64,000 nt of DNA from Pseudomonas frederiksbergensis (GTDB taxonomy: Bacteria > Pseudomonadota > Gammaproteobacteria > Pseudomonadales > Pseudomonadaceae). The DNA is taken from NCBI RefSeq assembly GCF_003732275.1, contig NZ_MOBM01000006.1, forward strand, positions 248,001-312,000. The letters run 5' to 3'. The number at the start of each line of letters is the position of its first letter. The stretch's first letter is position 1. The notes under the pieces are model-generated. The model did no database searches. It worked only from the letters and a program-made list of their open reading frames with translations, and had not been told where the DNA came from. A program made the translations under genes and the position numbers. This document shows, one piece after another, positions 9,469 to 18,044 of the stretch.

Positions 9469-10507
9469 GGCTCCTTGAGATCTGTGAGGTGTTGGCCTGC
9501 TCGGCGTAATGCCGGGCCAGTATTAAATCCTTGGCATCTTTTTCGGGCTGGCCCAGCCAGGTATTGAAACCCAGGCGGAACTGGCGATTGAGTTGCAATG
9601 CCGGTACTTCGGGCTGTTTCAGAACCAGGTTCAGATCCCAGTCCAGTTCATGGCCCAAGTATTCGGCCACCCAGGCCACCAGCTCATTGAAGGGTTGGCT
9701 ACCGGGCAGCATGCTCATGTAGTCATCCAGCTTGAGTGGCCCCAGGCGAATGCGGAATTTGTGCTGGCGATCCCAGACGTAACGGCCCAGGCAAAAATCC
9801 ACGCCCAATTGATGGGCGCTGGCGCCCACGCGGCTGCGTTCTGGCAGCTCCAGCCATTGGCCGACGTACTCTTCGATCTCCACCGGCAGACCGAAGTATT
9901 CGCTGAGAATGGCCTTCAAACCGTCCGGGTAGCGGGTTTGTGCCGACAGATGACCGCTGTAATGCAACTTCGCCGTGTCGGGAATCAGCCCTTGTTTGAG
10001 CAGGCTCGGCATACCCCGACCGCTCAGTGCCGCCAGGCGTGCCGACCAGTAGTCATCGTCCGGGCGGTCATGGCTGACCGTCGGCCGGGCTTCGGCCCAG
10101 GCCCGGTAAAACAGGCTCAGCAGGCGGTGATGGAACACATCCAGGAAGCGTTTACTGGTGCTGTCGGCGTTGTTGCGCTGACGTTCGCGCACATATTCGG
10201 TGATGTGCAGCGGCAATGGGCCGTTGGGGCCGCCGAGGCCGAAAAAGAACTGCTCCAGGCGCGCCGGCGCACCGTCGACGCCCGGCTGTACCGACGCTAG
10301 GGTCGCCGGGGCAAAGGTGCAATCGGCCTGTTGCCCAAGACGCAGCGGATCATCGGCCAGGCGCAAGGAATGGCCCAGACGCGGCAGTTCAGGCGATTCA
10401 CACTCGATGCGCCGCAACGCCTGGAAGAAGTCGTATTCCCAGGGCTCCTGGTGCATCGCATCCAGGGTATTCACAGGGTCGGACGGCGTCCGGGCTTGGC
10501 TTTCCAT
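9455..10507 (-). CDS. tssG: T6SS baseplate protein TssG
   Basis: A 350-residue baseplate wedge component that pairs with TssF and TssE. The early motif PWEYDFFQALRRIE and the later HITEYVRERQRN and FNTWLGQP blocks are characteristic of TssG/VasB/ImpH. The ATG lies 37 bases inside the 3' end of tssF, and its own end overlaps clpV, so it belongs to a tightly packed tssE-F-G-H translational unit. No signal peptide or membrane segment is seen, as expected for a cytoplasmic baseplate part. Confidence 0.96.
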   Translation of the reverse strand: MESQARTPSDPVNTLDAMHQEPWEYDFFQALRRIECESPELPRLGHSLRLADDPLRLGQQADCTFAPATLASVQPGVDGAPARLEQFFFGLGGPNGPLPLHITEYVRERQRNNADSTSKRFLDVFHHRLLSLFYRAWAEARPTVSHDRPDDDYWSARLAALSGRGMPSLLKQGLIPDTAKLHYSGHLSAQTRYPDGLKAILSEYFGLPVEIEEYVGQWLELPERSRVGASAHQLGVDFCLGRYVWDRQHKFRIRLGPLKLDDYMSMLPGSQPFNELVAWVAEYLGHELDWDLNLVLKQPEVPALQLNRQFRLGFNTWLGQPEKDAKDLILARHYAEQANTSQISRSHEHG

Positions 10508-12330
10508 CGCATGATCTCGCCGCGTTCGGTGGTACGGATCACCGTCTCGGTAAAACTGTTGATCGACACGTAGCGTGCCAGGAAGCGCTCGAACACTGCA
10601 CCGAGCAAGAAGACTCCAGTGCCGCGAAACGCGTTTTCATCGAATTCCAGAGTGATCTCCAGGCCACGACCAAACACGATCGGGCCCGGCATTGGCAGCC
10701 GTCGGGTGCAGGCCTTGCTGCTGACTTCGCGCAGGCCTTCGATCTGCAATTGCAACGCCGCATCGTTGCTGTCGCCGTACAGGCGCAACAGTTCGCGCAG
10801 GGCGGCGGCGCCCTGGCCTTGTTCGCTGAGGGACAAGTAATTCAGCGAAAGCTGGCTGATCAACCGCCACGCCTTGGCGTCATGGGCATGGCTGGCGCGT
10901 GGGCGGCTCGGGCCTGCCACGCAGCGCACCGCCGCTACAGGTGCGCTGTCGGCCAGGGTGAAGTCGGTCTTGCTATTGCCCACGCTCATGAACAGCGGCA
11001 GATCGCGGTTGGTGCACAACGCCGTTACGCCCAGTTGACGCAGGTCGTGGCGATAGGGCGCCTGCTGGCTGTCCACCAGGCTGACGAAGGTTTCGCTGCC
11101 GATGTAAGTCGAGCGCGGGCCGTTGCGACGCTGGCCGCTGGACAGCACGCGGGGTTCGCGCCGCACCGTGTACCAGGCCTGATCGCGGCCGTAGCGAGAC
11201 GGATCGCGTACCGCATAGAACGGCAAAAAAGGCTGCTCCGACCCGGTGCCGTGGCCGGTGAGAGTGGTCAGGGAATGAATCTCGAAATCCATCGGTCGGG
11301 TGCGGTCGGCGATCACATGGTGTTCATTGACCCGTTCTGACAAGTGGATGCGATCCAGGCGCTTGGGAAACAAGTTAATTGCCGGGGTGCAGAACGGCAG
11401 GAACTGCGCGGCTCCGACGCTGCCTTCCAGGCTCGAATCGTGACGATCGAACAGCACGATCAATTCCAGTTCCTGGCCGTCGCAGCGTTTGACCGCCCGG
11501 CTCAACTGGGTGAAGTCGACAAACAGAAAGCGGTGGGGCAGGGCGAAGTATTCCTGCAACAGGCGATAGCCCTGGAAGGCCCGCGAGACCACGGGCAGCG
11601 CGGCGTCGGTATCGTCGAATCCCTGGGAACGCAGGGCGTCCTGCGGCAGGCGTTCCACCCAATCACCGCCGGGCTGACGGGCGAACACGGCGCAGACGTT
11701 ACCCAGCAGCTGTTCGTAGAGGCGGAAGGGCTGCTCGTCTGCACCGCTGAGGTACAGCGGCAGGTTGTCCAGGGCCAGACTGCTGAACGGTAGTTCGGCG
11801 CCGGTGCGCAGGGTCAGGCGCAGACCGGCCTTGGCCTTGGGTTCGCTGGCGACCAGGCGTCCGAGCACGGCGGACGGATTGCCGAAGTACTCGGCCCGAC
11901 TGACCTGCAACGGCCACAACGTCACCGCATGGGCGGTGCGGTACTCGCAGCAGGTTTGGGTTTCGCGGCCCAGAGCGGCGCGCAGGACCGTGTCCCGGGG
12001 CAGCGGGAAACCGCTGCTCAGCGAGCCTTCATCAGGGTCGGCCTGCAATTGCACCACGGTCATCGAGGGTGTCGGCGCCAGGTAATGGGGGTAAGCGATT
12101 TCCAGCAGGTTGTGGGTGAAGGTCGGGTATTCGGCGTTGAGCTTGAGCTGCACCCGCGCCGTCAGGTAGGCGAACCCTTCCAGCAAGCGCTCGACGTACG
12201 GGTCGGCGCAGTCCATGCCGGACAACGTCAGCCGACTGGCGATTTTCGGGTATTCCTGGGCGAACTCCGCCGCGCTTTCGCGCACGTGGTGCAATTCCTG
12301 GTTGTACAGTTCCAGCAGGCGCGGGTTCAT
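10471..12330 (-). CDS. tssF: T6SS baseplate protein TssF
   Basis: A 619-residue TssF/VasA/ImpG protein. The N-terminus [20 protein letters not shown] and the block [19 protein letters not shown] are diagnostic. TssF forms the baseplate wedge with TssG and TssE around the VgrG hub. The gene begins 4 bases inside tssE and ends 37 bases inside tssG. Length is normal and no disruption is seen. Confidence 0.97.
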   Translation of the reverse strand: MNPRLLELYNQELHHVRESAAEFAQEYPKIASRLTLSGMDCADPYVERLLEGFAYLTARVQLKLNAEYPTFTHNLLEIAYPHYLAPTPSMTVVQLQADPDEGSLSSGFPLPRDTVLRAALGRETQTCCEYRTAHAVTLWPLQVSRAEYFGNPSAVLGRLVASEPKAKAGLRLTLRTGAELPFSSLALDNLPLYLSGADEQPFRLYEQLLGNVCAVFARQPGGDWVERLPQDALRSQGFDDTDAALPVVSRAFQGYRLLQEYFALPHRFLFVDFTQLSRAVKRCDGQELELIVLFDRHDSSLEGSVGAAQFLPFCTPAINLFPKRLDRIHLSERVNEHHVIADRTRPMDFEIHSLTTLTGHGTGSEQPFLPFYAVRDPSRYGRDQAWYTVRREPRVLSSGQRRNGPRSTYIGSETFVSLVDSQQAPYRHDLRQLGVTALCTNRDLPLFMSVGNSKTDFTLADSAPVAAVRCVAGPSRPRASHAHDAKAWRLISQLSLNYLSLSEQGQGAAALRELLRLYGDSNDAALQLQIEGLREVSSKACTRRLPMPGPIVFGRGLEITLEFDENAFRGTGVFLLGAVFERFLARYVSINSFTETVIRTTERGEIMRWKAKPGRRPTL

Positions 12331-12839
12331 GAACGTCTCCGTTGGTCGGCGTTGATCACTCGCACATGGCCGGATTCCAGGTCCAGGTCGGTTTGCAGCA
12401 TCAGGCGCAGCGGCACTGGCTGGGCCCAGAGATCGCCTTCGATCTCGAAACTCAGGGCGTTGTGGTTCATCTCGGCGGATGCCCGGGCCCGCACGCGCAA
12501 AGTGTTGCGCAGAATCCGCGGTTCGAAGGTGGCGATGGCCTGGTGGATCAGCGCTTCAAGCGCCGCGATATCGACGTTCGACGCACTGTTGCCGGCCAGG
12601 GCTGGCAGCCCGAAGTTGACCACCGACGTGCCGGCCGGGGTGTGCAGTGTCGCATCGGCGCTGAGCAACGAAGTGGTATTGAGCAGCCACGCCAGGTCAC
12701 GCAGCACCGAGGCTTTCAGTTGGGTCAGGGACAGCACGCGCTTGTCGGCGCTTTCCTTGAGGTTGCTCGGGTCGTCGTCGGTCAACCGGTCCAGCAGGGA
12801 CGGTTGCAGGCGATCGCGGGTGGCGATTTCGGTTACCAC
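12327..12839 (-). CDS. tssE: T6SS baseplate protein TssE (gp25-like)
   Basis: A 170-residue gp25-like sheath-initiation protein. The [14 protein letters not shown] start region and [11 protein letters not shown], together with the conserved C-terminal [10 protein letters not shown] block, fit TssE. I take the GTG at 12839 as the start. It overlaps the stop of the preceding lipoprotein gene by 7 bases, which is normal coupling. The longer frame would begin at a TTG at 12887 and bury 55 bases in the upstream gene. The start is inferred; the identity is secure. Confidence 0.92.
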   Translation of the reverse strand: MVTEIATRDRLQPSLLDRLTDDDPSNLKESADKRVLSLTQLKASVLRDLAWLLNTTSLLSADATLHTPAGTSVVNFGLPALAGNSASNVDIAALEALIHQAIATFEPRILRNTLRVRARASAEMNHNALSFEIEGDLWAQPVPLRLMLQTDLDLESGHVRVINADQRRRS

Positions 12840-13279
12840 CGAAAGAAGGCCACGTACATTTTTTGATCCCACTGACCAGGCCCGCAAGAGGCGAACTGGT
12901 TCACACCCGAGATTTCCAGCGTGCCCTTGATCTGGCGCACTGCCTGGAGTTTGGTCAGGCAGTCACGGCTCGGTGCCGGCATTGGTTCGCTGCGTTCAAC
13001 CATGAATATCGGGACTTGGCGAAAGGTCTCTACCCGCAATTGCCTGTCCTGGCCAAGGCTGAACTGACAAGGCCATTCCATGTCGAGCGTCAAGTGGGTC
13101 TTGTCGGGTTTGACGAGCGTGCAGCGGCCTTGATCGTTGATCAGGCTCAGGGGCTGTCCGACAAACACCGCTTGGGTCGGGGTTGCCGGGGCTGCTGGAG
13201 CGGGTGCTTCTTGTCCAGCGCACGCGCTTAGACTGATGAGGCTGGCTGCCAACGCCGTAAAAAGCAAAGGAGTGCGCAT
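12833..13279 (-). CDS. Putative lipoprotein, candidate immunity protein to the adjacent Tae4-like amidase
   Basis: 148 residues with a clear lipoprotein signal peptide: a short positive start, a hydrophobic core and lipobox L-S-A-C with the acylated Cys at 20. A proline/alanine linker follows, then a globular part with four more cysteines (in GRCTL, WPCQF, RDCLT and ASCGP), enough for two disulfides. It should act in the periplasm. Its ATG shares one base with the stop of tae4, the arrangement expected of an effector-immunity pair. The core T6SS lipoprotein TssJ is a different gene (19527), so this is not TssJ. It does not resemble the helical Tai4 family as I know it. The immunity role is inference from location, topology and coupling. 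Confidence 0.75.
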   Translation of the reverse strand: MRTPLLFTALAASLISLSACAGQEAPAPAAPATPTQAVFVGQPLSLINDQGRCTLVKPDKTHLTLDMEWPCQFSLGQDRQLRVETFRQVPIFMVERSEPMPAPSRDCLTKLQAVRQIKGTLEISGVNQFASCGPGQWDQKMYVAFFRW

Positions 13280-13728
13280 TACTGAAGCTCCCAGAACCAG
13301 ATGGCCCTGGATCTTGAGAACAGATCACCGCTCTTGGTCAGGCCCCGGTTCCACAGGTCGATATGGTCGCCGGTGGGCCGGCCAGCCGTATCGCTACTTT
13401 GCTCGTAGCAGTCCTTGAAAAAAATGATGCCGGTCTTGCCCATAAGCACGGTGCGGTCGGCCACGCTGTTTGTGTAAATCTTTGGCGGGCCGATCTGCTG
13501 TCTTTTCCACAGCCAGTTAGCCAGCGATTCAGCACCTCGGGCATGCCCGTGGGAGCATCGGGGGTCCAGCGTATAAGTCGACGAGTTGACCGGCAACGTC
13601 CGTTCACCACACAAGGCGATACTCATGCGAATGGCGCACTGGTTGATCCAGGGGCCGTCGCAGGCAGGCGTGGCCGACGGGTAGGGTGGGTAGCTGTTCC
13701 ACAAATTAATGAACGAAGGTTTGGCCAT
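13279..13728 (-). CDS. tae4: T6SS peptidoglycan amidase effector, Tae4 family
   Basis: A 149-residue NlpC/P60-type papain-fold amidase. The probable catalytic Cys31 lies in NQCAIRMS, comparable to NACPIRMS of characterised Tae4, and the His122 in GDHIDLWN corresponds to GHVTLWN. The motif GHARGAESLANWL and the end RAIWFWELQ complete the family pattern. Tae4 enzymes cut the D-Glu-mDAP bond of peptidoglycan stems in the target periplasm. There is no signal peptide, as expected for a T6SS cargo; small amidases are commonly carried inside the Hcp tube, and hcp is the gene directly upstream. A hairpin terminator sits between the two. Family call strong; substrate bond from family knowledge. Confidence 0.87.
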   Translation of the reverse strand: MAKPSFINLWNSYPPYPSATPACDGPWINQCAIRMSIALCGERTLPVNSSTYTLDPRCSHGHARGAESLANWLWKRQQIGPPKIYTNSVADRTVLMGKTGIIFFKDCYEQSSDTAGRPTGDHIDLWNRGLTKSGDLFSRSRAIWFWELQ

Positions 13729-13772
13729 GACTCAGACACCGCAGGGGAAAGGATTGGATTCGAGCAAGCACC

Positions 13773-13800
13773 AAAAACCCCCGGCGTATAACGCCGGGGG
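13773..13800 (-). terminator. Rho-independent terminator directly after hcp
   Basis: A perfect 10-bp stem (CCCCCGGCGT / ACGCCGGGGG, 13778-13787 and 13791-13800) closes a 3-base loop and is followed on the minus strand by five T residues (13777-13773). It lies 10 bases past the hcp stop and before tae4, so it would cut most hcp transcripts and let only a fraction reach tae4-tssE-F-G-clpV. Confidence 0.88.
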
Positions 13801-13809
13801 CACCTTCGA

Positions 13810-14298
13810 TTACACCTTGACGTTCTGGCGGATGTTCCAGCCGAACTTGACCGGCCCGCCTTCCTTGGTGCCATCGGCTTTTTGCGGCTGGTAGTCCACC
13901 AGCACCTTGGCGAAGTTCAGGGTGAGGTTTTCGGTCAGGCGATCATCGCTACCCGAGCCGCCGGTGCTCAGGGAAGTGACCAGCACTTCTTCCAGGTTGA
14001 TGATCATGTATTCGACCTGGCTTTCGCCGCCGGCCTTGCGCACGGTCAGCTTGACCTTGTCGATGTGCTTGCCGCTGGCGCAGTGCATCATCAGGTTCGG
14101 TGAGGCCTTGTCGACGTATTTGGTCAGCGACAGGTCCTGGATGTTCACCTTGCCGGCACCACCACCGCTGCCCACGTGCATATTGCCGGACTGAGACATG
14201 CCCCAGCTCCAGTTCAAGACGTCGATTTCGTCCTTGTGGGCCTTGTCCATGGACTCGCCCTTGATGTCGCCGATCTTGATGAAAATATCAACAGCCAT
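13810..14298 (-). CDS. hcp: T6SS tube protein Hcp (TssD)
   Basis: A 162-residue Hcp that forms the hexameric rings of the inner tube. It begins MAVDIFIKIGDIKGES, with GGAG about 5 bases upstream of the ATG at 14298. An in-frame upstream start at 14325 is less likely because it lacks this context and adds non-family residues. HKDEIDVLNWSWGMSQSG, SGKHIDKVKLTVRK and FGWNIRQNVKV are family blocks. The gene is flanked upstream by a REP pair and downstream by a strong terminator, consistent with a separately tuned, abundant transcript. Confidence 0.97.
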   Translation of the reverse strand: MAVDIFIKIGDIKGESMDKAHKDEIDVLNWSWGMSQSGNMHVGSGGGAGKVNIQDLSLTKYVDKASPNLMMHCASGKHIDKVKLTVRKAGGESQVEYMIINLEEVLVTSLSTGGSGSDDRLTENLTLNFAKVLVDYQPQKADGTKEGGPVKFGWNIRQNVKV

Positions 14299-14405
14299 GT
14301 TTTCTCCCTGTGTGGTCTCTACCACATTGTTTGGTTGACGCCGACCTTGCGAAATCTGTTCTGCTGAACGGGTTCAAGGTGATCTCCAACCTAATGAAGA
14401 TCCCT

Positions 14406-14493
14406 GTGGGAGCGAGCCTGCTCGCGATGGCGGAGTGTCAGGCAACACTGGCAGCGACTGATCCACCGCTATCGCGAGTAGGCTCGCTCCCAC
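14406..14493. repeat. Inverted REP pair between tssC and hcp
   Basis: Arms at 14406-14433 (GTGGGAGCGAGCCTGCTCGC...) and 14466-14493 are near-perfect reverse complements with about 32 bases between. This belongs to the common REP family seen four times in the window. It lies in the 223-base gap between hcp and tssC and may protect the 3' end of the tssABC transcript or separate it from hcp. Confidence 0.9.
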
Positions 14494-14521
14494 TTTTTAC
14501 CGCGTACCGTTCAGCAGGTTT

Positions 14522-16015
14522 TTATGCGCCTTTGGCCGAAGGCAGCTTGGATACCAGGCGCAGCGACACGGTCAGACCTTCGAGCTGATAGTGCGGGCGC
14601 AGGTAGAACCTGGAGTTGTAGTACCCCGGGTTGCCTTCCACGTCCTCGACGATCACTTCGGCCGCAGCCAATGGGTGCTGGGCCTTGGTGGTTTCAGTGG
14701 AGTGCGCCGGGTCACCGTCGACGTAATTGAGGATCCAGTCCTGCAACCAACGCTGCATTTCGTCCTTCTCTTTGAAGGAGCCGATCTTGTCGCGCACGAT
14801 GCACTTCAAGTAATGGGCGAAACGGCAGGTGGCGAACAGGTACGGCAGGCGCGCGGCCAGGTTGGCGTTGGCGGTGGCGTCCGGATCGTCGTACTCGGCC
14901 GGTTTCTGCAATGACTGGGCACCGATGAACGCGGCGAAGTCGGTGTTTTTCTTGTGCAGCAGCGGCATGAAACCGTTCTTCGCCAGTTCCGCTTCACGGC
15001 GGTCCGAAATGGCGATTTCGGTCGGGCACTTCATGTCCACGCCACCATCGTCGGTGGGGAAGGTGTGCGCCGGCAGATTTTCCACTTCACCGCCAGACTC
15101 CACGCCACGAATGCGCGAGCACCAGCCGAAGTGTTTGAACGAGCGGTTGATATTCACCGCCATTGCGTAAGCGGCGTTGGCCCACGTGTACTTGGAGCTG
15201 TCGGCACCGTCGGTGTTTTCTTCGAAAGCGAAGGCCTCCACCGGATCGGTCTTGGCGCCATACGGCAGACGCGCGAGGAAGCGCGGCATGGTCAGGCCGA
15301 TGTAGCGCGAGTCTTCCGATTCGCGCAGCGAGCGCCAGCCGGCGTATTCCGGGGTGGTGAAGATTTTGGTCAGATCGCGCGGGTTCGACAGTTCCTGCCA
15401 CGAGCCCATGCCCATCACAGTCGGCGATGCGGCGGCGATGAACGGCGAGTGCATGGCGGCGCAGACTTTCGACAACTCGCCCAGCAACTCGACATCCGGC
15501 GGCGACTGGTCGAAATAGTAATCGCCCACGAGGCAACCGTAAGGTTCGCCACCGAACTGGCCGTATTCTTCTTCGTACATCTTCTTGAAGATCGGGCTCT
15601 GATCCCACGCGGTGCCCTTGAATTTCTTCAGGGTCTTGTGCAGGTCAGTCTTGGAGATATTGAGCACGCGAATCTTCAGTTGCTCATCGCTCTCGGTGTT
15701 GTTGACCAGGTAGTGCAGGCCACGCCAGGCGCTTTCCAGTTGCTGGAAATCGGGGTGGTGAATGACCTGGTTGACCTGGGCGGTGAGCTTGGCGTCAATG
15801 GCGGCGATGATTGATTCGATCGACTTGATGGCGTCGTTGGACACCAGGTCGGTTTGCGCCAGGGCCTGTTCAGCCAGGGTGCGCACGGCGGTCTCGACGG
15901 CTTCGCGAGCGCGGTCGGTCTTGGGTTTGAATTCTTGCAGCAGCAGGGAGGCGAACTCGCTGGCTTCTTCGGTGGTGCCCAGTTTCTGAGCGTCTGCACG
16001 TACTGAATCGGTCAT
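14522..16015 (-). CDS. tssC: T6SS contractile sheath large subunit TssC (VipB)
   Basis: About 497 residues (MTDSVRADAQKLG...). TssC and TssB heterodimers polymerise into the sheath whose contraction fires the tube. Family blocks include WRGLHYLVNNTESD, GVLHGDYYFD-like CLVGDYYFDQSP, FIAAASPTVMGM and the C-terminal YNSRFYLRPHYQLEGL. Two ATGs lie six bases apart (16021 and 16015). I chose the inner one because AGGA then has normal spacing. Cotranscribed behind tssB (15 bases). Confidence 0.97.
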   Translation of the reverse strand: MTDSVRADAQKLGTTEEASEFASLLLQEFKPKTDRAREAVETAVRTLAEQALAQTDLVSNDAIKSIESIIAAIDAKLTAQVNQVIHHPDFQQLESAWRGLHYLVNNTESDEQLKIRVLNISKTDLHKTLKKFKGTAWDQSPIFKKMYEEEYGQFGGEPYGCLVGDYYFDQSPPDVELLGELSKVCAAMHSPFIAAASPTVMGMGSWQELSNPRDLTKIFTTPEYAGWRSLRESEDSRYIGLTMPRFLARLPYGAKTDPVEAFAFEENTDGADSSKYTWANAAYAMAVNINRSFKHFGWCSRIRGVESGGEVENLPAHTFPTDDGGVDMKCPTEIAISDRREAELAKNGFMPLLHKKNTDFAAFIGAQSLQKPAEYDDPDATANANLAARLPYLFATCRFAHYLKCIVRDKIGSFKEKDEMQRWLQDWILNYVDGDPAHSTETTKAQHPLAAAEVIVEDVEGNPGYYNSRFYLRPHYQLEGLTVSLRLVSKLPSAKGA

Positions 16016-16030
16016 GATCATTCGTCCTGA

Positions 16031-16540
16031 TTAAGCCTGAGGCTCGGCTGGCTTCGGCGCACTGGCAAGCGCCTGGAGCAGCGCCGGATCCTTGATGGCC
16101 TTCATGATGATTTCTTCGGCACCGGTCTTGCCGTCCATGTAGGTCAGCAGGTTGGCCAGTTGGGTGCGCGCTTCGAGCAGCTTGTTCAGCGAGTCAACCT
16201 TGCGCGCCACGGCGGCCGGGCTGAAGTCATCCATGCTTTCAAAGGTGATGTCCAGGCTCAGATTGCCTTCGCCGGTCAGCTCGTTGGGCACGTTGAACGC
16301 GACACGTGGCTGCATGGCTTTGAGGCGCGAGTCGAAGTTGTCGACATCCACCTCGAGGAACTTGCGATCGGCCACGGGCGCCAGAGGCTCGGCGGGCTTG
16401 CCGGCGAGGTCCGCCATGACGCCCATGACGAAGGGCAACTGGACCTTTTTCTCGGCGCCGTAGAGCTCGACGTCGTACTCGATCTGCACTCGAGGCGCAC
16501 GGTTGCGCGCGATGAATTTCTGAGAACTTTGCTTCGCCAC
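16031..16540 (-). CDS. tssB: T6SS contractile sheath small subunit TssB (VipA)
   Basis: A 169-residue sheath protein starting at a GTG (16540) with AGGAG seven bases upstream. RAPRVQIEYDVELYGAEKKVQLPFVMGVMADL and the LEVDVDNFDSRLKAMQPR block are diagnostic of TssB/VipA/ImpB. It dimerises with TssC, the next gene, to build the sheath later removed by ClpV. Normal length. Confidence 0.97.
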   Translation of the reverse strand: MAKQSSQKFIARNRAPRVQIEYDVELYGAEKKVQLPFVMGVMADLAGKPAEPLAPVADRKFLEVDVDNFDSRLKAMQPRVAFNVPNELTGEGNLSLDITFESMDDFSPAAVARKVDSLNKLLEARTQLANLLTYMDGKTGAEEIIMKAIKDPALLQALASAPKPAEPQA

Positions 16541-16620
16541 GTTGCTGCTCCTGGTCGCTTGAGCGACGGTGTTGGCGTCATCGGTGGTACCGGTGACGTG
16601 ACTGCGTGATCCGTTCGCTT

Positions 16621-17640
16621 TTATTCGCTGTCTGGTCCGCGCAGGTTTTCAAATTGGCTCATGCCGTCGGGAATCAGGTTGCGCACGATGGCCGCAAAGT
16701 CGGCATGCACCAGATTCTTCGCCCGGTTCAACAGCACGGGCAGCGGGCTGGAGGGCTCATGACGGGTGTAGTACGCAAGAATCCGGTCCAGGCTGCGCAG
16801 CACATCGTCGCGGTTGTTGATTTCGCCAGTGCTGCGCGGTGTGCTCGGCGCGGTGGGTTGTTCAACCGGCGCGGCACTGTCGTCGCTGATGGAATCGGGC
16901 AGGGGGCTGTCGCCGCTCTGCGGGGCGAACTGGCCGAGAATCTGCAAGGCCATTTTGAGCGGTTGCTTCAACGGGCCAAGGTCAACGCCTTGGGCGGAAC
17001 CGATTTGTTCGCTGACCTGTTGCTCGATGGCCTCGGCGACGCTGCGGGCCTCGTGCAAAGCTGCGCGGGTGATTTCCAACTGTTCGGGATCGCTGTCGAG
17101 GAACGCCCCGGCGAGCTGCTCGGCGCCGAGGTTTTCGTCAGGGAAGCTTTGCAGGCCGCTGGCATTGGCGGCGGCGCGCAGGCTGACAGCGCCAAAGGTT
17201 CGCGAACGGGCCAGGATGCTTTCGCGTAGCAGGCGAATGGTGGCATCGGACGTCAGGCCGGCGAGGGCATTGATGCGCACGGTGGGGTCGTTGTTGTCTT
17301 CGGCATCCAGGCGCGGATGCAGGTCGGCCCAGTACTGCTTGAGCAACTCGCTGATCAGCGTCAGGACGCGGGCCAGGCCGGTGACGCCTTCGAGGGCAAG
17401 GGAACTTTGCAACAGGAAGTGGGTGATACGCAGATCTTTGCTGCGTTGCAACAAATCCAGACTTTGCTGCTGGATGCTGCGCCATTCAGGGGGGGCGGCA
17501 GGCAATATCGAATCGCCCATGCTTCGCTCGGGCTGGCCTTGGGAATCGCGTTCCAGGCGCAAAAAATCCGCGTCGTATTCCAGATCTTCGCCACAGGGCG
17601 AAGTCGCGGAAACGGCGGCGAGCAACAAAGGCACTTCCAC
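16621..17640 (-). CDS. tssA: T6SS assembly-cap protein TssA
   Basis: A 339-residue ImpA/TssA protein that primes sheath and tube polymerisation. The N-terminal ImpA domain begins VPLLLAAVSATSPCGEDLEYD, followed by a variable middle and a short C-terminal part with SRDDVLRSLDRILAYYTRHEPSSP-like composition (NNRDDVLRSLDRIL). I chose the GTG at 17640, with GGGAG about 11 bases before it. The longer frame to 17697 adds 19 residues (MLTCELPDSVC...) that do not look like the family. It is the first gene of the left arm, divergent from fha. Confidence 0.93.
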   Translation of the reverse strand: MEVPLLLAAVSATSPCGEDLEYDADFLRLERDSQGQPERSMGDSILPAAPPEWRSIQQQSLDLLQRSKDLRITHFLLQSSLALEGVTGLARVLTLISELLKQYWADLHPRLDAEDNNDPTVRINALAGLTSDATIRLLRESILARSRTFGAVSLRAAANASGLQSFPDENLGAEQLAGAFLDSDPEQLEITRAALHEARSVAEAIEQQVSEQIGSAQGVDLGPLKQPLKMALQILGQFAPQSGDSPLPDSISDDSAAPVEQPTAPSTPRSTGEINNRDDVLRSLDRILAYYTRHEPSSPLPVLLNRAKNLVHADFAAIVRNLIPDGMSQFENLRGPDSE

Positions 17641-18044
17641 TGAATTTGATCTCCCTATCGCCCGACAAACAGAGTCGGGCAGTTCACACGTTAGCACCAG
17701 GTGGGACTACGCATGTTTCCTTGAGTGTAATGGCCCTTTGGATACGAAGTGATCTCAAAGCGCCATCATTGTTATTCAAGAAGTTGTTATTTTTGGTGTA
17801 GTACTTATGGCTTGTCAAGGTAAGCTATTTCCTCTGTGTGACAGATGTGAGGTGCTTAACAACCCGCGCGACCGATTGGTCGAGGCAGGCGCTGATGCAG
17901 GTTTTTTGTCACGCAAGCCGGTTAAGATCAGCAATCATGCTGTCAAAAAGCGGTTTTCGAGGTTGTTTGCAAGGTTGTCGGACCGAGTTTGGCGGGAGTG
18001 AATCCCGATTCGTCCGCGCGCAAAGTGTTCAGCAAGGAGGCAAG
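17641..18044. promoter_or_regulatory. Divergent promoter/leader region between the two T6SS arms
   Basis: A 404-base gene-free stretch that must hold the promoters of tssA (leftward) and fha (rightward). An AT-rich core lies at about 17765-17815. A small hairpin (17993-18007, CGGGA/TCCCG) lies in the fha leader, and the fha Shine-Dalgarno AAGGAGG (18034-18040) contains an ANGGA core of the kind bound by RsmA. In P. aeruginosa the homologous H1-T6SS is repressed post-transcriptionally by RsmA, so the same is possible here, but that is inference. I could not identify convincing -35/-10 or sigma-54 boxes. Short frames inside (e.g. 17807-18001) do not look coding. Confidence 0.55.

Noticed and set aside
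12840..12887. TTG start of tssE at 12887
   Set aside because: Would overlap the lipoprotein gene by 55 bases and add residues foreign to TssE; the GTG at 12839 gives normal coupling.
12833..13279. Calling the lipoprotein next to tssE TssJ
   Set aside because: A bona fide TssJ with the family beta-sandwich sequence is at 19527-20039 beside tssK; this protein has a different sequence and is coupled to tae4.
17807..18001. 64-codon frame in the tssA-fha intergenic region
   Set aside because: No ribosome-binding site, no family; lies in the divergent promoter region.
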